Shown here one piece after another: positions 1 through 9,903 of a stretch of 64,000 bases of DNA. Made by a program: the position numbers and the translations under genes. The DNA is from Bryobacterales bacterium (GTDB taxonomy: Bacteria > Acidobacteriota > Terriglobia > Bryobacterales > Bryobacteraceae). The notes below the pieces were generated by a model. It was not told the origin of the DNA. It ran no database searches and saw nothing but the letters and a program-made list of their open reading frames with translations. The stretch's first letter is position 1. Each line of letters starts with the position of its first letter. Location: contig JADJWL010000026.1 in the NCBI GenBank assembly GCA_016716385.1, forward strand, positions 510,098 to 574,097, read 5' to 3'.

Positions 1-689
1 TCGATCCACGTAGGCAGCGGCGCTTTCTTTGCGCGATCTGCGAGAATCGCATCGAACCCCTCGCGCGAGACCGTGTACCGGCGCCAGCTCGGCGAATCGA
101 TCTGCGCCGCGTGTTCAAGTGCGTCCCTCATGAAGCATGTATCGCGCGCGTGCAGCAGATCCGGCAGGATGCCGGAATGAAGATCGGCTTCGAGCACCAG
201 GACTCTCTGGCCGACTTCGCCGGCCAGCCGCGCCGCGACGTTGAGGACCGTCGTCGTGCATCCGCTCCCCGCTTTGGAGGGCAGAAACGCCAGCAGGTTC
301 GGCTGGACCTTGGCCCGGACTTTGTGGATAGCATCATCCACCGCCTGCAGAAACTCCTGGTACTCAAACGGCACCGCGAGCACCGCCGCCAGTCCCGCGT
401 CGGCATATTGTGCGCCGAATTGCCTCGCCAGGCGGTCGCCGAATCCGACGACCGCGATCTTCGTGTCATGCTGCCGGACCCATCCGGTCAGCTCGATCGC
501 AGCCTCCCAACGTCCCAAGTCCACGAAGACGAGTTCGGGCTGATACGAGTTGAGCACACGAGCCAACTCATAACGGGACGGAAACTTCTCAAAATGCTGC
601 CGGAAGGAAACTTGGCCGGTCAACACCGCCAGCTCTTCCAGCACCGAACCGAGAGCAGGATCGGTACTAATGAGGATCGCTGTCAGCAA
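1..689 (-). CDS. CpaE/ParA-like pilus-assembly ATPase (partial, 3' end outside window)
   Basis: The gene runs leftward out of the window, so only about 229 N-terminal codons are visible. The first half looks like a receiver-type domain with a short acidic segment (VFVDLGRW), as in CpaE proteins that fuse a pseudo-receiver to a MinD/ParA ATPase. A deviant Walker A follows (PSKAGSGCTTT), which keeps the signature lysine but lacks the second one, then the strand LVLEAD. By family knowledge such proteins localise or power tight-adherence/type IV pilus machinery at the inner membrane. The start chosen is TTG at 689, four codons after an in-frame TAG and preceded by AGGG; a CTG is the next codon. 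It is divergent from holA, with 76 bases between. Family assignment is good; the exact role (pilus or other polar ATPase) is inferred. Confidence 0.75.
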   Translation of the reverse strand, partial: MLTAILISTDPALGSVLEELAVLTGQVSFRQHFEKFPSRYELARVLNSYQPELVFVDLGRWEAAIELTGWVRQHDTKIAVVGFGDRLARQFGAQYADAGLAAVLAVPFEYQEFLQAVDDAIHKVRAKVQPNLLAFLPSKAGSGCTTTVLNVAARLAGEVGQRVLVLEADLHSGILPDLLHARDTCFMRDALEHAAQIDSPSWRRYTVSREGFDAILADRAKKAPLPTWI

Positions 690-765
690 TCGGCTACCCT
701 GCTAGTCTCTTCGGCAAACTTGACCCACTCCATGAGGTTAGGGGTAGGCTAAGCTAGCGGATACG

Positions 766-1815
766 GTGACGCCCGACCAGTTTCTCAGTGCTTTGACCCG
801 CCAGGGACCGCCCCCGGTCTGCCTCTTTCTCGGTCCGGAAGCCTATCACCGCGACCGCTGCCGTGGTGCTCTGGTCTCGGCCTCGCTCCCTGAGGAGGAC
901 CGGGAGGAAGGCCTCTCCCGCCACGATCTCAATGAATCCGATCTCGCCGCGCTGCTCGATGACGCGCGGTCACTCTCCCTGTTTGCCTCCCGGCGGTTGC
1001 TGGTGGCGGCCAATGCGGAAGGCGTGCTGCCGCACGCACGCGCGGCCGACCAGGAAAACAAGGCTGCCGCTGCCGGCCTTGCCGCTTACCTGCGCGATCC
1101 GGTGCCCGGGGTGACGATCCTGTTCGAAGCCACTGCGTTCGATTTCGAGGGCGAGGACAAAAAGAAGCTCGAGCGGGTGCAGAAGTTCTTCGCAGGGATC
1201 CCCTGTGTAGTCGAATTCCGGCGCCAAACGCCGGCGCAGGCCGCCGCTGAAGCCGCGCGTCTGGCCCGGGAAGCCGGACTCACGATCAGCCGCGACCTGT
1301 TGCAGGAACTCACCGAATCCCTCGGCGCCAACGTGACGCGCATCTCTGTCGAGATCCGGAAGCTCAGCCTGTATAAGGGGGCGGAAGCGGTCACCACCGA
1401 AGACATCTCGACCCTTGTGCCAGATGCCCGCGCCACCACCGTCTTTGCCCTCGTGAACGCACTGGCGCGGCGCGACCGCCGGAAGTCGCTTGATCTGCTC
1501 GACACGTTTGTTCGCGAAGGGGAGTACCTGCCGCTTGCGCTGACGTTCCTGTCCGGCATCCTGCGGCTGGCGCTGATGGCGAAGGAGTCCGGTCTGCGTG
1601 GCGCCGGCCAGGTGCAGAGCCACTTCAGCCGGCACGGTGTCCCGATGTGGCCCTCAAAGGCTGAACAAGTCTGGCAGACTGCATCCGCCTGCACGGCGAA
1701 GCAACTGGAAGCGGCGCTCGGGGAGATCTTCGCCGCCGACCGCGACATGCGCGGTCCCCGCCCCGACGACCGCATCCTGATGGAGCGGCTCATCTGGAAG
1801 CTGACGGCCACGTAG
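766..1815 (+). CDS. holA: DNA polymerase III subunit delta
   Basis: A 349-residue protein of the usual HolA length. It begins with a short strand and loop (LFLGPEAYHRDR) that matches the N-terminal ATPase-like fold of the delta subunit, followed by the central helical domain and the C-terminal collar domain (LVNALARRDRRKSLDLL, then a region rich in alanine and leucine). HolA opens the beta sliding clamp inside the clamp-loader complex during replication. Start codon is GTG. The neighbouring E1 dehydrogenase begins 42 bases downstream and may be co-transcribed, although the functions are unrelated. No P-loop lysine is present, as expected for delta rather than gamma/tau. Assignment rests on overall pattern and length. 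Confidence 0.85.
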   Translation: MTPDQFLSALTRQGPPPVCLFLGPEAYHRDRCRGALVSASLPEEDREEGLSRHDLNESDLAALLDDARSLSLFASRRLLVAANAEGVLPHARAADQENKAAAAGLAAYLRDPVPGVTILFEATAFDFEGEDKKKLERVQKFFAGIPCVVEFRRQTPAQAAAEAARLAREAGLTISRDLLQELTESLGANVTRISVEIRKLSLYKGAEAVTTEDISTLVPDARATTVFALVNALARRDRRKSLDLLDTFVREGEYLPLALTFLSGILRLALMAKESGLRGAGQVQSHFSRHGVPMWPSKAEQVWQTASACTAKQLEAALGEIFAADRDMRGPRPDDRILMERLIWKLTAT

Positions 1816-1857
1816 CGACCGGTCCGCGTACACTGAGGGAAGAAAGGACCGACGCCC

Positions 1858-3954
1858 ATGGCGGCACCGCTAGAGACCTTCGCCAATTCCGGGCGGCTCG
1901 GGGGGCTGGCGCCCGAAGTCCTGATCCGCGCTTTCCGTCTGATGCAACTTGCCCGGCGGCTTGACGACCGCGAGGTCGTGCTCAAGCGCCAGAACAGGAT
2001 CTTCTTCCAGATCTCCGGCGCCGGACACGAAGCCGTGCAGGTCGCCGCCGGATTCCACCTCAAGCCGGGACACGACTGGATCTTTCCGTACTACCGCGAC
2101 CGCGCTCTCTGTCTCTCGCTTGGGATGACCGCGCTCGACATGCTGCTGGGCGCTGTGGGGGCTGCGGCGGACCCCGGTTCGGGCGGGCGCCAGATGCCTT
2201 CCCACTGGTCGGCGCCGCAACTCAATGTCGTGTCGGCCTCATCTCCTACCGGCACACAGTTCCTCCAGGCCGTGGGCTGCGCCGAAGCCGGGCGCTACCG
2301 GCATCCCGATGCCGACGACATCACGGTGGTCTGTTCGGGCGACGGCGCGACAAGCGAAGGCGAGTTCTTCGAGGCGCTGAACCTCGCCTGCCTGCGCCAT
2401 CTTCCCGTCCTGTTTTTCATCCAGGACAACGGCTATGCCATTTCCGTTCCCATTGAAGAGCAGACGGCCGGCGGCAGCATCTCGAAACTCGTGAGCGGCT
2501 TCCCGGGACTGCGCCGCTTTGCGGTCGACGGCTGCGACTTCCTTGCTTCCCACGCCGTCCTGGGCGAGGCGATCGCCGTGTGCCGCCAGTCGCGCGGGCC
2601 GGTGCTCGTGCATGCGCAAGTTATCCGTCCCTATTCGCATTCGCTTTCCGACGACGAACGGCTGTACCGGACCGAGGCGGAACGCGCCGGTGAGGCGCAG
2701 CGCGACCCGGTGATCCACTTCCCGAAGTGGCTCGTCGATGAGGGCGTGCTCGACCGCCACACCTTGCAGCGCCTGATGCACGAGGTGGACCTGGAAGTGG
2801 AAGAAGCGACAGCCAAGGCGTTGCGTGCGGACCCGCCTGCGCCTGAATCCGCGCTGCGGCACCTCTACACGAGCGGCGCCGACCCGAGTTCGAGCGGTTT
2901 CGACAGCGTCCCGAAGCTGCGTGGCGAGCCGCGCACCATGGTCGACGCGATCAACCAGACGCTCGCCGAGGAGATGCGCCGCGACCCGCGCATCCTCGTC
3001 TTCGGTGAAGATGTGGCCGACTGCAGCCGCGTGTCCAATCTGACCGAGGTGAAGGGGAAGGGCGGTGTCTTCAAAGCGACGCACGGCCTGCAGATGGAAT
3101 TCGGCCCCGAGCGTTGCTTCAATACGCCACTGGCCGAAGCCGGCATCGTCGGACGCGCCATCGGCATGGCCGTGCGCGGCTTGCGTCCCGTTGCTGAAAT
3201 CCAGTTCTTCGACTACATCTGGCCCGCCATGATGCAGATCCGCTGCGAGATGGCCACGATGCACTGGCGCTCGAACGGCGGCTTCCTCTGTCCGGTGGTG
3301 GTGCGCGTCCCGATCGGCGGCTATCTGAACGGCGGCGCAATCTATCACAGCCAGTGCGGCGAAGTGACGTTCACCCACCTTCCCGGACTGCGCGTCGTGA
3401 TGCCGTCGAACGCGCTGGATGCCTGCGGCCTGCTGCGGACGGCGCTGCGCACGGAGGACCCGGTGCTGTTCCTCGAACATAAGAAGCTCTACCGCGAGCC
3501 CTACAACCGGGCGCCGCACCCCGGAGAGAACTACCTCATCCCGTTCGGACGGGCGCAGGTGGTGAAGCCGGGCAAGAGCCTGACGATTGTGACCTACGGC
3601 GCGCTGGTCCAGAAGGCGCTCCTGGCGGCGACCCAGGTGGAGAAGAAACACCCCGGAGTCAGCCTCGAAGTGATCGACCTCCGCTGCCTCGCTCCGTACG
3701 ACTGGAACGCCATTCGCACCTCGGTCTCGAAGACCAGCCGCGTCCTGATCGCTCACGAGGACGTGCTGTCATGGGGCTACGGAGCCGAACTGGCGGCGCG
3801 GATCTCCGACGAACTGTTCGACCTGCTGGACGCGCCCGTTCGGCGCGTGGCGGCGCTCGACACCTGGGTCGGCTACCATCCGGACCTGGAGTTCGAGATC
3901 CTCCCGCAGGTGGAGGACCTCGTCCGCGAGAGCGAACGGCTGCTGGAGCACTGA
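1858..3954 (+). CDS. 2-oxo acid dehydrogenase E1 component, fused alpha and beta subunits
   Basis: The 698-residue protein joins the two E1 subunits in one chain. Residues 20-340 are the alpha half, with the thiamine diphosphate motif [10 protein letters not shown] at 161-170 and the closing QDNGYAIS at 189-196. Residues about 360-698 are the beta half, opening with [10 protein letters not shown] and carrying GEDVA near 384 and [12 protein letters not shown] near 422. Such enzymes decarboxylate branched-chain 2-oxo acids, pyruvate or acetoin and pass the acyl group to a lipoyl E2, which is not in this window. A good ribosome site (AAAGGA) lies ahead of ATG 1858. The substrate cannot be fixed from sequence alone; branched-chain 2-oxo acid is my preferred guess. 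Confidence 0.88.
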
Positions 3955-3986
3955 CCTGCTTCATTGAGACGGCGCAGAGGAGCGAA

Positions 3987-6068
3987 ATGAGAACCACGAC
4001 GATATCCGTGCTCGTACTCCTCGCGTCGGCTGCCCCGGCAGCCGCGTCAAAGGTGGCCACGTTCGCAACCTTGCCGGAAGGCGCCAGCGTCAGAGCGATG
4101 AAGACAGACGGAGAGCACTTCTACGTCGCCGGCGCCTGGAATGACGACGTGTTCGTCGCCAAGCTGAGCGCCAGCGGCGGTGACCTGCTCTATTGGCGGG
4201 TCATCGGCGGGACCGGTACCGAGAGTGCCGCTGCGCTGGCCATTGACGGATTCGGAGCAGCGTACATCACTGGCACGAGCACTTCGCGGGATTTTCCCGC
4301 GACACCGGGTGCGCTCCAGACGACGTTGGAGGCCGAATCGTACCAGGCGTTTGTCGTCAAGGTCGATGCCACGGGTGCGGTGCACTACGCAACCCTCATC
4401 GGCGGCCCGTCCAATACCTCGGGCCGGGACATCGCCGTCAACGCCGAGGGAGAAGCGCTGGTGACCGGGCAGTCGGTCGGCGTCGGGTTCCCTACGACGC
4501 CCGGAGCAGCAATGGCGACAGATATCCTCAATGCGATGTACACCGTCAAACTCGACGACGCCGGATCCACGTTGCTGCTGGCCGTGCGCGGGCTCGGCAG
4601 CGGCAGGGTTGCCTACGACGCCGGCGGCAACCTGTACGTGGCGGGCGAGGTGCTGGGAGGCGACGATATTCCCATCAGCGCGGGCGCATTTCAGACCGCG
4701 CACGGACACGCGGCGTGCGGCGGCACCGGATTTCTCGGGATTCCCTGCCTGTATGGCTTCGTCACGAAGTTGAACCCGAGCGGCACGGAAGTGATCTTTT
4801 CCACCTGGCTGACCGGGCAGTACGGGTCGCAGATCCACGGCCTGCACGTGGATGAGCAGGGCAATGTACTGATCGCCGGGACCACGAATTCCAGGGACTT
4901 TCCCACCACCGCCGGCGTGCTGCTGGACCAACACATCGCCAGCGCCCCCTACCCGCCGGACTCCATCCCGCAGCGTCCGGCGATCCGCATCCCGCGATCG
5001 TCCGGCTACGTCGCCGCGCTCAACAACACCGGCACCAGTCTGCTGTTCTCGACCTACTTCAGCGGGACCGCGACCGATACCATCACCGATATGTGGGTGG
5101 ACTCAAACTCCATCTATCTGGCGGGAGTCGCGAGTTCGCCCGACCTGCCGGGACTGGATGCTCCCGCGCCGTGTGTGCCCTCCGGCTACGTGTCACGGAT
5201 CGCGCTCGACGCATCGAGCGTGGTCGCGACCGAACTGCTGGACCGGGACGGAGCCGGGCTGCTGGCATTCCAGGGAGACCAGGGCCCGTACGTGGCCGGC
5301 GGGTCGTCGATCCTGCGTCTGGATTTCTACGGGCCGCGCGACCGCGTGGCGTGCGTGACCGACGCCGGGACTGGAGTACGCGTTGCCGCCGTCACTCCCG
5401 GCCAGCTTCTCACTCTGTTCGGTGACGGCCTGGCTGAGGAGGAACTGACCGGAGCCCCGTCCGCCGGAGGCATCCTGCCGGCCTCGTTGGGCGGGTTCTC
5501 GGCAGAGTTCAACGGGACGCCGGCCGCGCTCCTGTACGTGTCGGGCCGTCAAGTGAACCTGCAAGCGCCTTACGAGATCGCCGCGGTAGAAAGCGTTGTG
5601 ATGACGATCGGCGGCGAATCGCGAACGTTCCGAGTGAGGGCTCGCCAGCCCGCGCCGATGCTGCGGTGGGATCCGGAACTGACGTGCGACGGGGTTGTCC
5701 CCGCCATGGCGGGCGGCGTCTCCTATCCGCTGGCCGTCAATGAAGACGGGACAATCAACACCTGCGCAACCCCGGCCGAGCCCGGGTCGTTGGTGGCGGT
5801 GTTTTTGAATGGCGTCGGAGTGACTGGCGCGGCGCTGAGGAGCGGGGCAGTGACGCCTTTCGGAGAGACGGTCGCGCTCGATCTGCCTGTGACGCTCGAC
5901 CCTCCTGTCGGCGTGGATTCGGCGCGCCTGCATCCGGGAGCGGTGTCGAGCGTGTGGGAACTGCGGATTCGTGTGCCAGGCACCACTGCGGGATATGCGG
6001 CGGTGAAGGTGTCCGTGGACGGCGTGCCGGCGGCCGGCGGGGCATTGACCGTGTGGGTGCGCCGGTAG
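3987..6068 (+). CDS. Secreted SBBP-type beta-propeller protein with TIGR03437 C-terminal domain
   Basis: A 693-residue exported protein. Residues 1-20 form a signal peptide ending AAAS. Residues about 25-460 hold repeated blade-like units with phrases such as [32 protein letters not shown] and [16 protein letters not shown], the pattern of SBBP (seven-bladed beta-propeller-like) repeats. The last 220 residues ([14 protein letters not shown] to the end) match the C-terminal domain described as TIGR03437, which is abundant in Solibacter relatives. The start at 3987 is preferred because it gives the signal peptide and is preceded by AGAGGAG; the frame is open further upstream inside the E1 gene but that part has no export signal. 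Function is unknown; a surface or matrix structural role is inferred. Confidence 0.82.
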
Positions 6069-6103
6069 TTCGAGCGCGCATCTCTGTGGCAAGATGAGTT
6101 GCG

Positions 6104-7069
6104 ATGCGCAGACGCAGCTTCCTCTTTGCCGCCGCGGCGTCCGCCGCATGCCGGCGCGATACCCGGCGGGTCGTCGGTGTGGTCCCCAAGGGAGCGGCCC
6201 ATCTCTTCTGGCAGACGGTGCATGCTGGCGCCGTGAAGGCGTCCCGCGAGTTCGACCTCGCCGTTGAGTGGAATGCTCCCGCGCTGGAGATCGATGCCAG
6301 CCGGCAGATCGAAATCGTCGAGTCGATGGTCAACCGGCGCCTGGCGGGCATCGTGCTGGCCCCGGTCGACCGCCGCGCCCTGGTGACCGTTGTTGACCGC
6401 GCGGCCGATGCCGGAGTTCCCGTGGCCATCTTCGATTCGGCGATCCTGACCGAGCGCTATCTCTCCTACGTCGCCACCGACAACACCGAAGCGGGCCGTA
6501 TGGCGGCGCGGCGCATGGGCGAAATCCTCGGCGGCAGAGGCAAGGTCGGGATTGTCGGATTCATGCCCGGCTCCGCTTCCACGATGGAGCGCGAGCACGG
6601 CTTCCAGGACGAGATCCGTTCCCGCTTCCCCGGCATCAACCTGGTCGGCCTGCAATTCGGCATGGCGGACCGCGCCAAGGCGCGTGCGGCGGCGGAGAAT
6701 ATCCTCACCGCGCATCCCGACCTCGCCGGTCTGTTTGCCGACAACGAATCGAGTTCGGCGGGAACCACGCAGGCGCTGAAGGGCCGCGACGCGCGCCAGG
6801 TAAGGCTCGTCGCGTTTGACGCGTCCGAACCTCTTGTGGCCGATCTGAAGGAGGGCTGGATCGATTCGCTCATCGTGCAGAATCCCTTCCGCATGGGATA
6901 CGAGAGCACGCGTGCGATCGGCCTCCACCTAAGCGGCCAGGCTCCGCAACGCACCGTCGATTCCGGAGCGACGCTTGTGCTGGCGTCCGACCTGGGGACG
7001 CCGGAAATCCGTGAACTGCTCTTCCCGGACCTCACACCCTACCTCGGCAAGGAGACCTCCCACGCATGA
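6104..7069 (+). CDS. Periplasmic sugar-binding protein, RbsB/LacI-fold (probable lipoprotein)
   Basis: A 321-residue substrate-binding protein of the type I periplasmic fold. After an N-terminal export signal (MRRRSFLFAAAA) comes a cysteine at residue 16 that may be a lipobox. The mature part reads like ribose/galactose-binding proteins: VVPKGAAHLFWQTVHAGAVKAS, the GIVLAPVD and GVPVAIFDS strands, and the hinge-proximal VGIVGFMPGSAST. No ABC ATPase or permease lies nearby, so it may serve a transporter encoded elsewhere or act as a sensor. Its stop overlaps the sulfatase start by four bases (ATGA), implying co-translation and a possible shared carbohydrate substrate. Confidence 0.82.
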   Translation: MRRRSFLFAAAASAACRRDTRRVVGVVPKGAAHLFWQTVHAGAVKASREFDLAVEWNAPALEIDASRQIEIVESMVNRRLAGIVLAPVDRRALVTVVDRAADAGVPVAIFDSAILTERYLSYVATDNTEAGRMAARRMGEILGGRGKVGIVGFMPGSASTMEREHGFQDEIRSRFPGINLVGLQFGMADRAKARAAAENILTAHPDLAGLFADNESSSAGTTQALKGRDARQVRLVAFDASEPLVADLKEGWIDSLIVQNPFRMGYESTRAIGLHLSGQAPQRTVDSGATLVLASDLGTPEIRELLFPDLTPYLGKETSHA

Positions 7070-8526
7070 ACCGACGCGCCTTCCTGCTCGCCGCCGGACT
7101 CGCCGCCTGCGGGCGCGCGCCGTCGCGGCGCCCGAACATCCTGTTCGTCATGACCGACGATCAGACCGTGCTCGAAATGAGCTGCTACGGGCGCAACACG
7201 ATTCTCAAAACCCCCCACATGGATCGCATCGCCGCCGAGGGTGCGCGCTTCGATAACTGTTTCGTTACGAATTCCCTGTGTGCTCCCAGCCGCGCCACTG
7301 TGCTCACGGGCTGCTATTCGCATGTCCATGGAATCTACGGCAACTCCGAGAAGCGCGATGCCATTGAGACCTTGGACCCGTCGCTCCCCACGTTTCCCAA
7401 ACTCCTGCGGGAAGCGGGATACCGCACAGGTCTCATGGGGAAGTGGCATCTGCCGCAGAACCCGGCGGGCTTCGACGACTGGCGGATCCTGCCGGGTCAG
7501 GGCGTCTACTTCGATCCCGACTTCATCGTCAACGGCGAACGCCGCAAGGTGCCAGGCTACGCCACCGACATCACGACCGATTTCGCGCTGGAGTTTTTGT
7601 CCGTTCACGCTGCCGCCCCGTGGTGCCTGGTCTACCAGCACAAGTCGCCACACCGCCCGTTCACTCCCGCGCCACGGCACGCCGATCTGTTCGGCGATGT
7701 CGAGGTCCCCTATCCGGAGACGTTCAACGACGACCACGGGACACGCAAAGTCGCGGCCGAAGCCGAAGACATGCAGCTCGATGTCTCGCTGGCGGGAGAC
7801 TATCCCGACCTGCCGCCGAATCTGTCGCGGGAAGAACGGAAGAAGTGGATCTACCAACGCTTTGTCAAGGACCGCTACAGGAACATCGTGGGTGTCGATG
7901 AGAATCTTGGGCGCGTCCTTGGGTGGCTTGACGACAACGGCCAGACCGAAGATACAGTCGTCATCTTCACCTCCGACAACGGCTACTTCCTTGGTGAGTA
8001 CGGCTGGTATGACAAGCGGTTCATGTATGAGCCGTCGCTGCGCGTGCCACTGGTGCTGCGCTACCCGCGCCTTGGCTTCCGCGGCGAAATCATCGAGCGC
8101 ATGGTGTCAAACATCGACTTCGCGCCAACCATCCTCGATCTGGCAGGATTGCCCGTGCCGGAGACGATGCAGGGCCGCAGCCTCCGCCCGCTGCTGACCG
8201 GCGCTCCTCCCGCGGATTGGCGGACGAGCCACTATTACGCCTACTACGACAACTCCTGGGCGCTGCACGGCCTTGGCAAAGACGCGCACGCCGATCCCAA
8301 CTTTGCGTACCTCACGCCGCACCGCGTCGGTCCGCACCGCGGCGTGCGAACGAGCCGCTACACGCTCATTCACTACTACAACGACGATTACTGGGAGCTG
8401 TTCGACAACGAGAGCGATCCGCAGCAGCTCCGAAACGTAGCAGGGATGCCGTCGTACGCCGCCGCCGAAACCGAATTGAAACGGGAACTCGAACGCTTGC
8501 GCGACCAGTATGGCGACCGCGGATAG
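7066..8526 (+). CDS. Sulfatase (alkaline-phosphatase superfamily), probable lipoprotein
   Basis: The 486-residue protein starts with an export signal and lipobox (LAAC, cysteine 15). The metal-binding start of the fold is seen as ILFVMTDDQ near residues 25-33, and the formylglycine signature is LCAPSRATVLTG with cysteine 72, the residue oxidised by formylglycine-generating enzyme in type I sulfatases. A second metal-site segment, FTSDNGYFLGEYG, lies near 305. It should hydrolyse sulfate esters on sugars or polysaccharides in the periplasm or on the cell surface. No formylglycine-generating enzyme is present in the window. Translation is coupled to the upstream sugar-binding protein through ATGA. 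Confidence 0.9.
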   Translation: MNRRAFLLAAGLAACGRAPSRRPNILFVMTDDQTVLEMSCYGRNTILKTPHMDRIAAEGARFDNCFVTNSLCAPSRATVLTGCYSHVHGIYGNSEKRDAIETLDPSLPTFPKLLREAGYRTGLMGKWHLPQNPAGFDDWRILPGQGVYFDPDFIVNGERRKVPGYATDITTDFALEFLSVHAAAPWCLVYQHKSPHRPFTPAPRHADLFGDVEVPYPETFNDDHGTRKVAAEAEDMQLDVSLAGDYPDLPPNLSREERKKWIYQRFVKDRYRNIVGVDENLGRVLGWLDDNGQTEDTVVIFTSDNGYFLGEYGWYDKRFMYEPSLRVPLVLRYPRLGFRGEIIERMVSNIDFAPTILDLAGLPVPETMQGRSLRPLLTGAPPADWRTSHYYAYYDNSWALHGLGKDAHADPNFAYLTPHRVGPHRGVRTSRYTLIHYYNDDYWELFDNESDPQQLRNVAGMPSYAAAETELKRELERLRDQYGDRG

Positions 8527-8534
8527 CATCCCGC

Positions 8535-8564
8535 TTGCGCGCCCTGGCGGAACGCTGTCACAAT
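8535..8564 (+). promoter_or_regulatory. Possible sigma-70-type promoter for glgC
   Basis: TTGCGC at 8535-8540 and CACAAT at 8559-8564 are separated by 18 bases and lie 45 bases ahead of the glgC start. Both hexamers depart from consensus, so this is only a suggestion. Confidence 0.25.
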
Positions 8565-8608
8565 GAAACGCTGAAACAAATCAGGACGTTTTTGAGAGGA
8601 GAGACGCA

Positions 8609-9862
8609 ATGCGACTGCGAGTCCTCGGAATCGTGCTGGCGGGAGGCAAGGGCACCCGGCTCTATCCGCTCACCAAGGAGCGTGCCAAGCCCGCCGTCCC
8701 GTTCGGCGGGAAGTACCGCATCATCGATTTCGTTCTCAGCAACTTCATCAACTCGGGAATCTATTCGATCTACGTTCTGACGCAGTTCAAGAGCCAGTCT
8801 CTCCTCCAGCACCTGAATGACGGCTGGCAACTCGGCGGGGTCATGAAGAACCAGTTCATCATTCCCGTGCCCGCCCAGATGCGGTCGCCGCAGGAAACCT
8901 GGTACCAGGGCACCGCCGACGCCATCTTTCAGAACATCAACCTCATCGAACAGGCCGATCCGCACGTGGTGGCGATTTTCGGCGCCGACCACATCTACCG
9001 CATGAACGTGGCGAGCATGATCGAATACCACGAGCAGAAACGGGCGCAGGTAACCGTGGCTGCGATCCCGGTGGAGAAGCGGTACGCGAACGAGTTCGGG
9101 GTGATCGAGACCACCGCCGACGGCCGCATCGTGGGATTTCATGAGAAGCGCGCCGATGCGCCGACGATTCCCGGCGACCCGACGCGGGTCTACGCCTCCA
9201 TGGGCAACTACGTCTTCTCGACGCGTGCCCTGCTGAACGAACTGCACGAAGACGCCGCGCGCGCCGGCAGTTCGCACGATTTCGGCCGCGACATTCTCCC
9301 CGGCATGGTGGGCCGCGCCGACATTTACGCGTATGACTTCCAGACCAATCGCATCCCTGGCGAGCCGGCGTCGGTCAAGCCCTACTGGCGCGATGTCGGG
9401 ACCATCGATGCGTACTACGAAGCCAACCTGGATCTGCGCGCGGTGGCGCCGGAACTGAATCTGTATAACCCGCTCTGGCCCGTCCGCACCGTCGGGTATC
9501 CCGACCCTCCCGCCAAGTTCACGTTCGATGACGACAACCGGCGCGGGCAGACGATCGACTCGATCGTCTCGAGCGCCTGCATTCTTTCGGGAGGCACTGC
9601 GCGGAACTCGGTCCTTGCCCGCGCCGTCAAGATCCATTCCGGGGCGCTGGTGGAGGACTCAATCCTGCTGGACAACGTCGACATCGGCCGCCGCGCCCGC
9701 GTGCGGCGCGCCATCCTCGATAAGAATGTCCGCATCCCGGAAGACGCCGAGATCGGTTACAACCTGGAGAAGGACCGGCAGTTGCATCACGTGACGGAAA
9801 GCGGCATCGTTGTCGTGGCGGGGCAGCGGTCGTCCGTCGAGATCGCCACCGTCTTCGTGTAA
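8609..9862 (+). CDS. glgC: Glucose-1-phosphate adenylyltransferase
   Basis: A 417-residue ADP-glucose pyrophosphorylase of standard length. The nucleotidyltransferase signature LAGGKGTRLYPLT occupies residues 10-22, followed by AKPAVPFGGKYRIIDF. The C-terminal left-handed beta-helix carries hexapeptide-like repeats (SILLDNVDIGRRARVRRAILD). It makes ADP-glucose from ATP and glucose 1-phosphate, the committed step of bacterial glycogen synthesis. The start has a strong ribosome site, GAGAGGAGAG. No other glg gene is adjacent. A possible promoter lies in the 82-base upstream gap. Confidence 0.95.
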   Translation: MRLRVLGIVLAGGKGTRLYPLTKERAKPAVPFGGKYRIIDFVLSNFINSGIYSIYVLTQFKSQSLLQHLNDGWQLGGVMKNQFIIPVPAQMRSPQETWYQGTADAIFQNINLIEQADPHVVAIFGADHIYRMNVASMIEYHEQKRAQVTVAAIPVEKRYANEFGVIETTADGRIVGFHEKRADAPTIPGDPTRVYASMGNYVFSTRALLNELHEDAARAGSSHDFGRDILPGMVGRADIYAYDFQTNRIPGEPASVKPYWRDVGTIDAYYEANLDLRAVAPELNLYNPLWPVRTVGYPDPPAKFTFDDDNRRGQTIDSIVSSACILSGGTARNSVLARAVKIHSGALVEDSILLDNVDIGRRARVRRAILDKNVRIPEDAEIGYNLEKDRQLHHVTESGIVVVAGQRSSVEIATVFV

Positions 9863-9903
9863 CGGACGGCCGGGGCGCCGCATCCTTTTGCCAAGGGAGC
9901 CGT

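Noticed and set aside
2239..3756. Long open frame on the minus strand opposite the E1 gene (505 codons)
   Set aside because: It mirrors the codon pattern of the E1 gene, is rich in R, H, A and G, and has no recognisable domain. High GC content gives such antisense frames.
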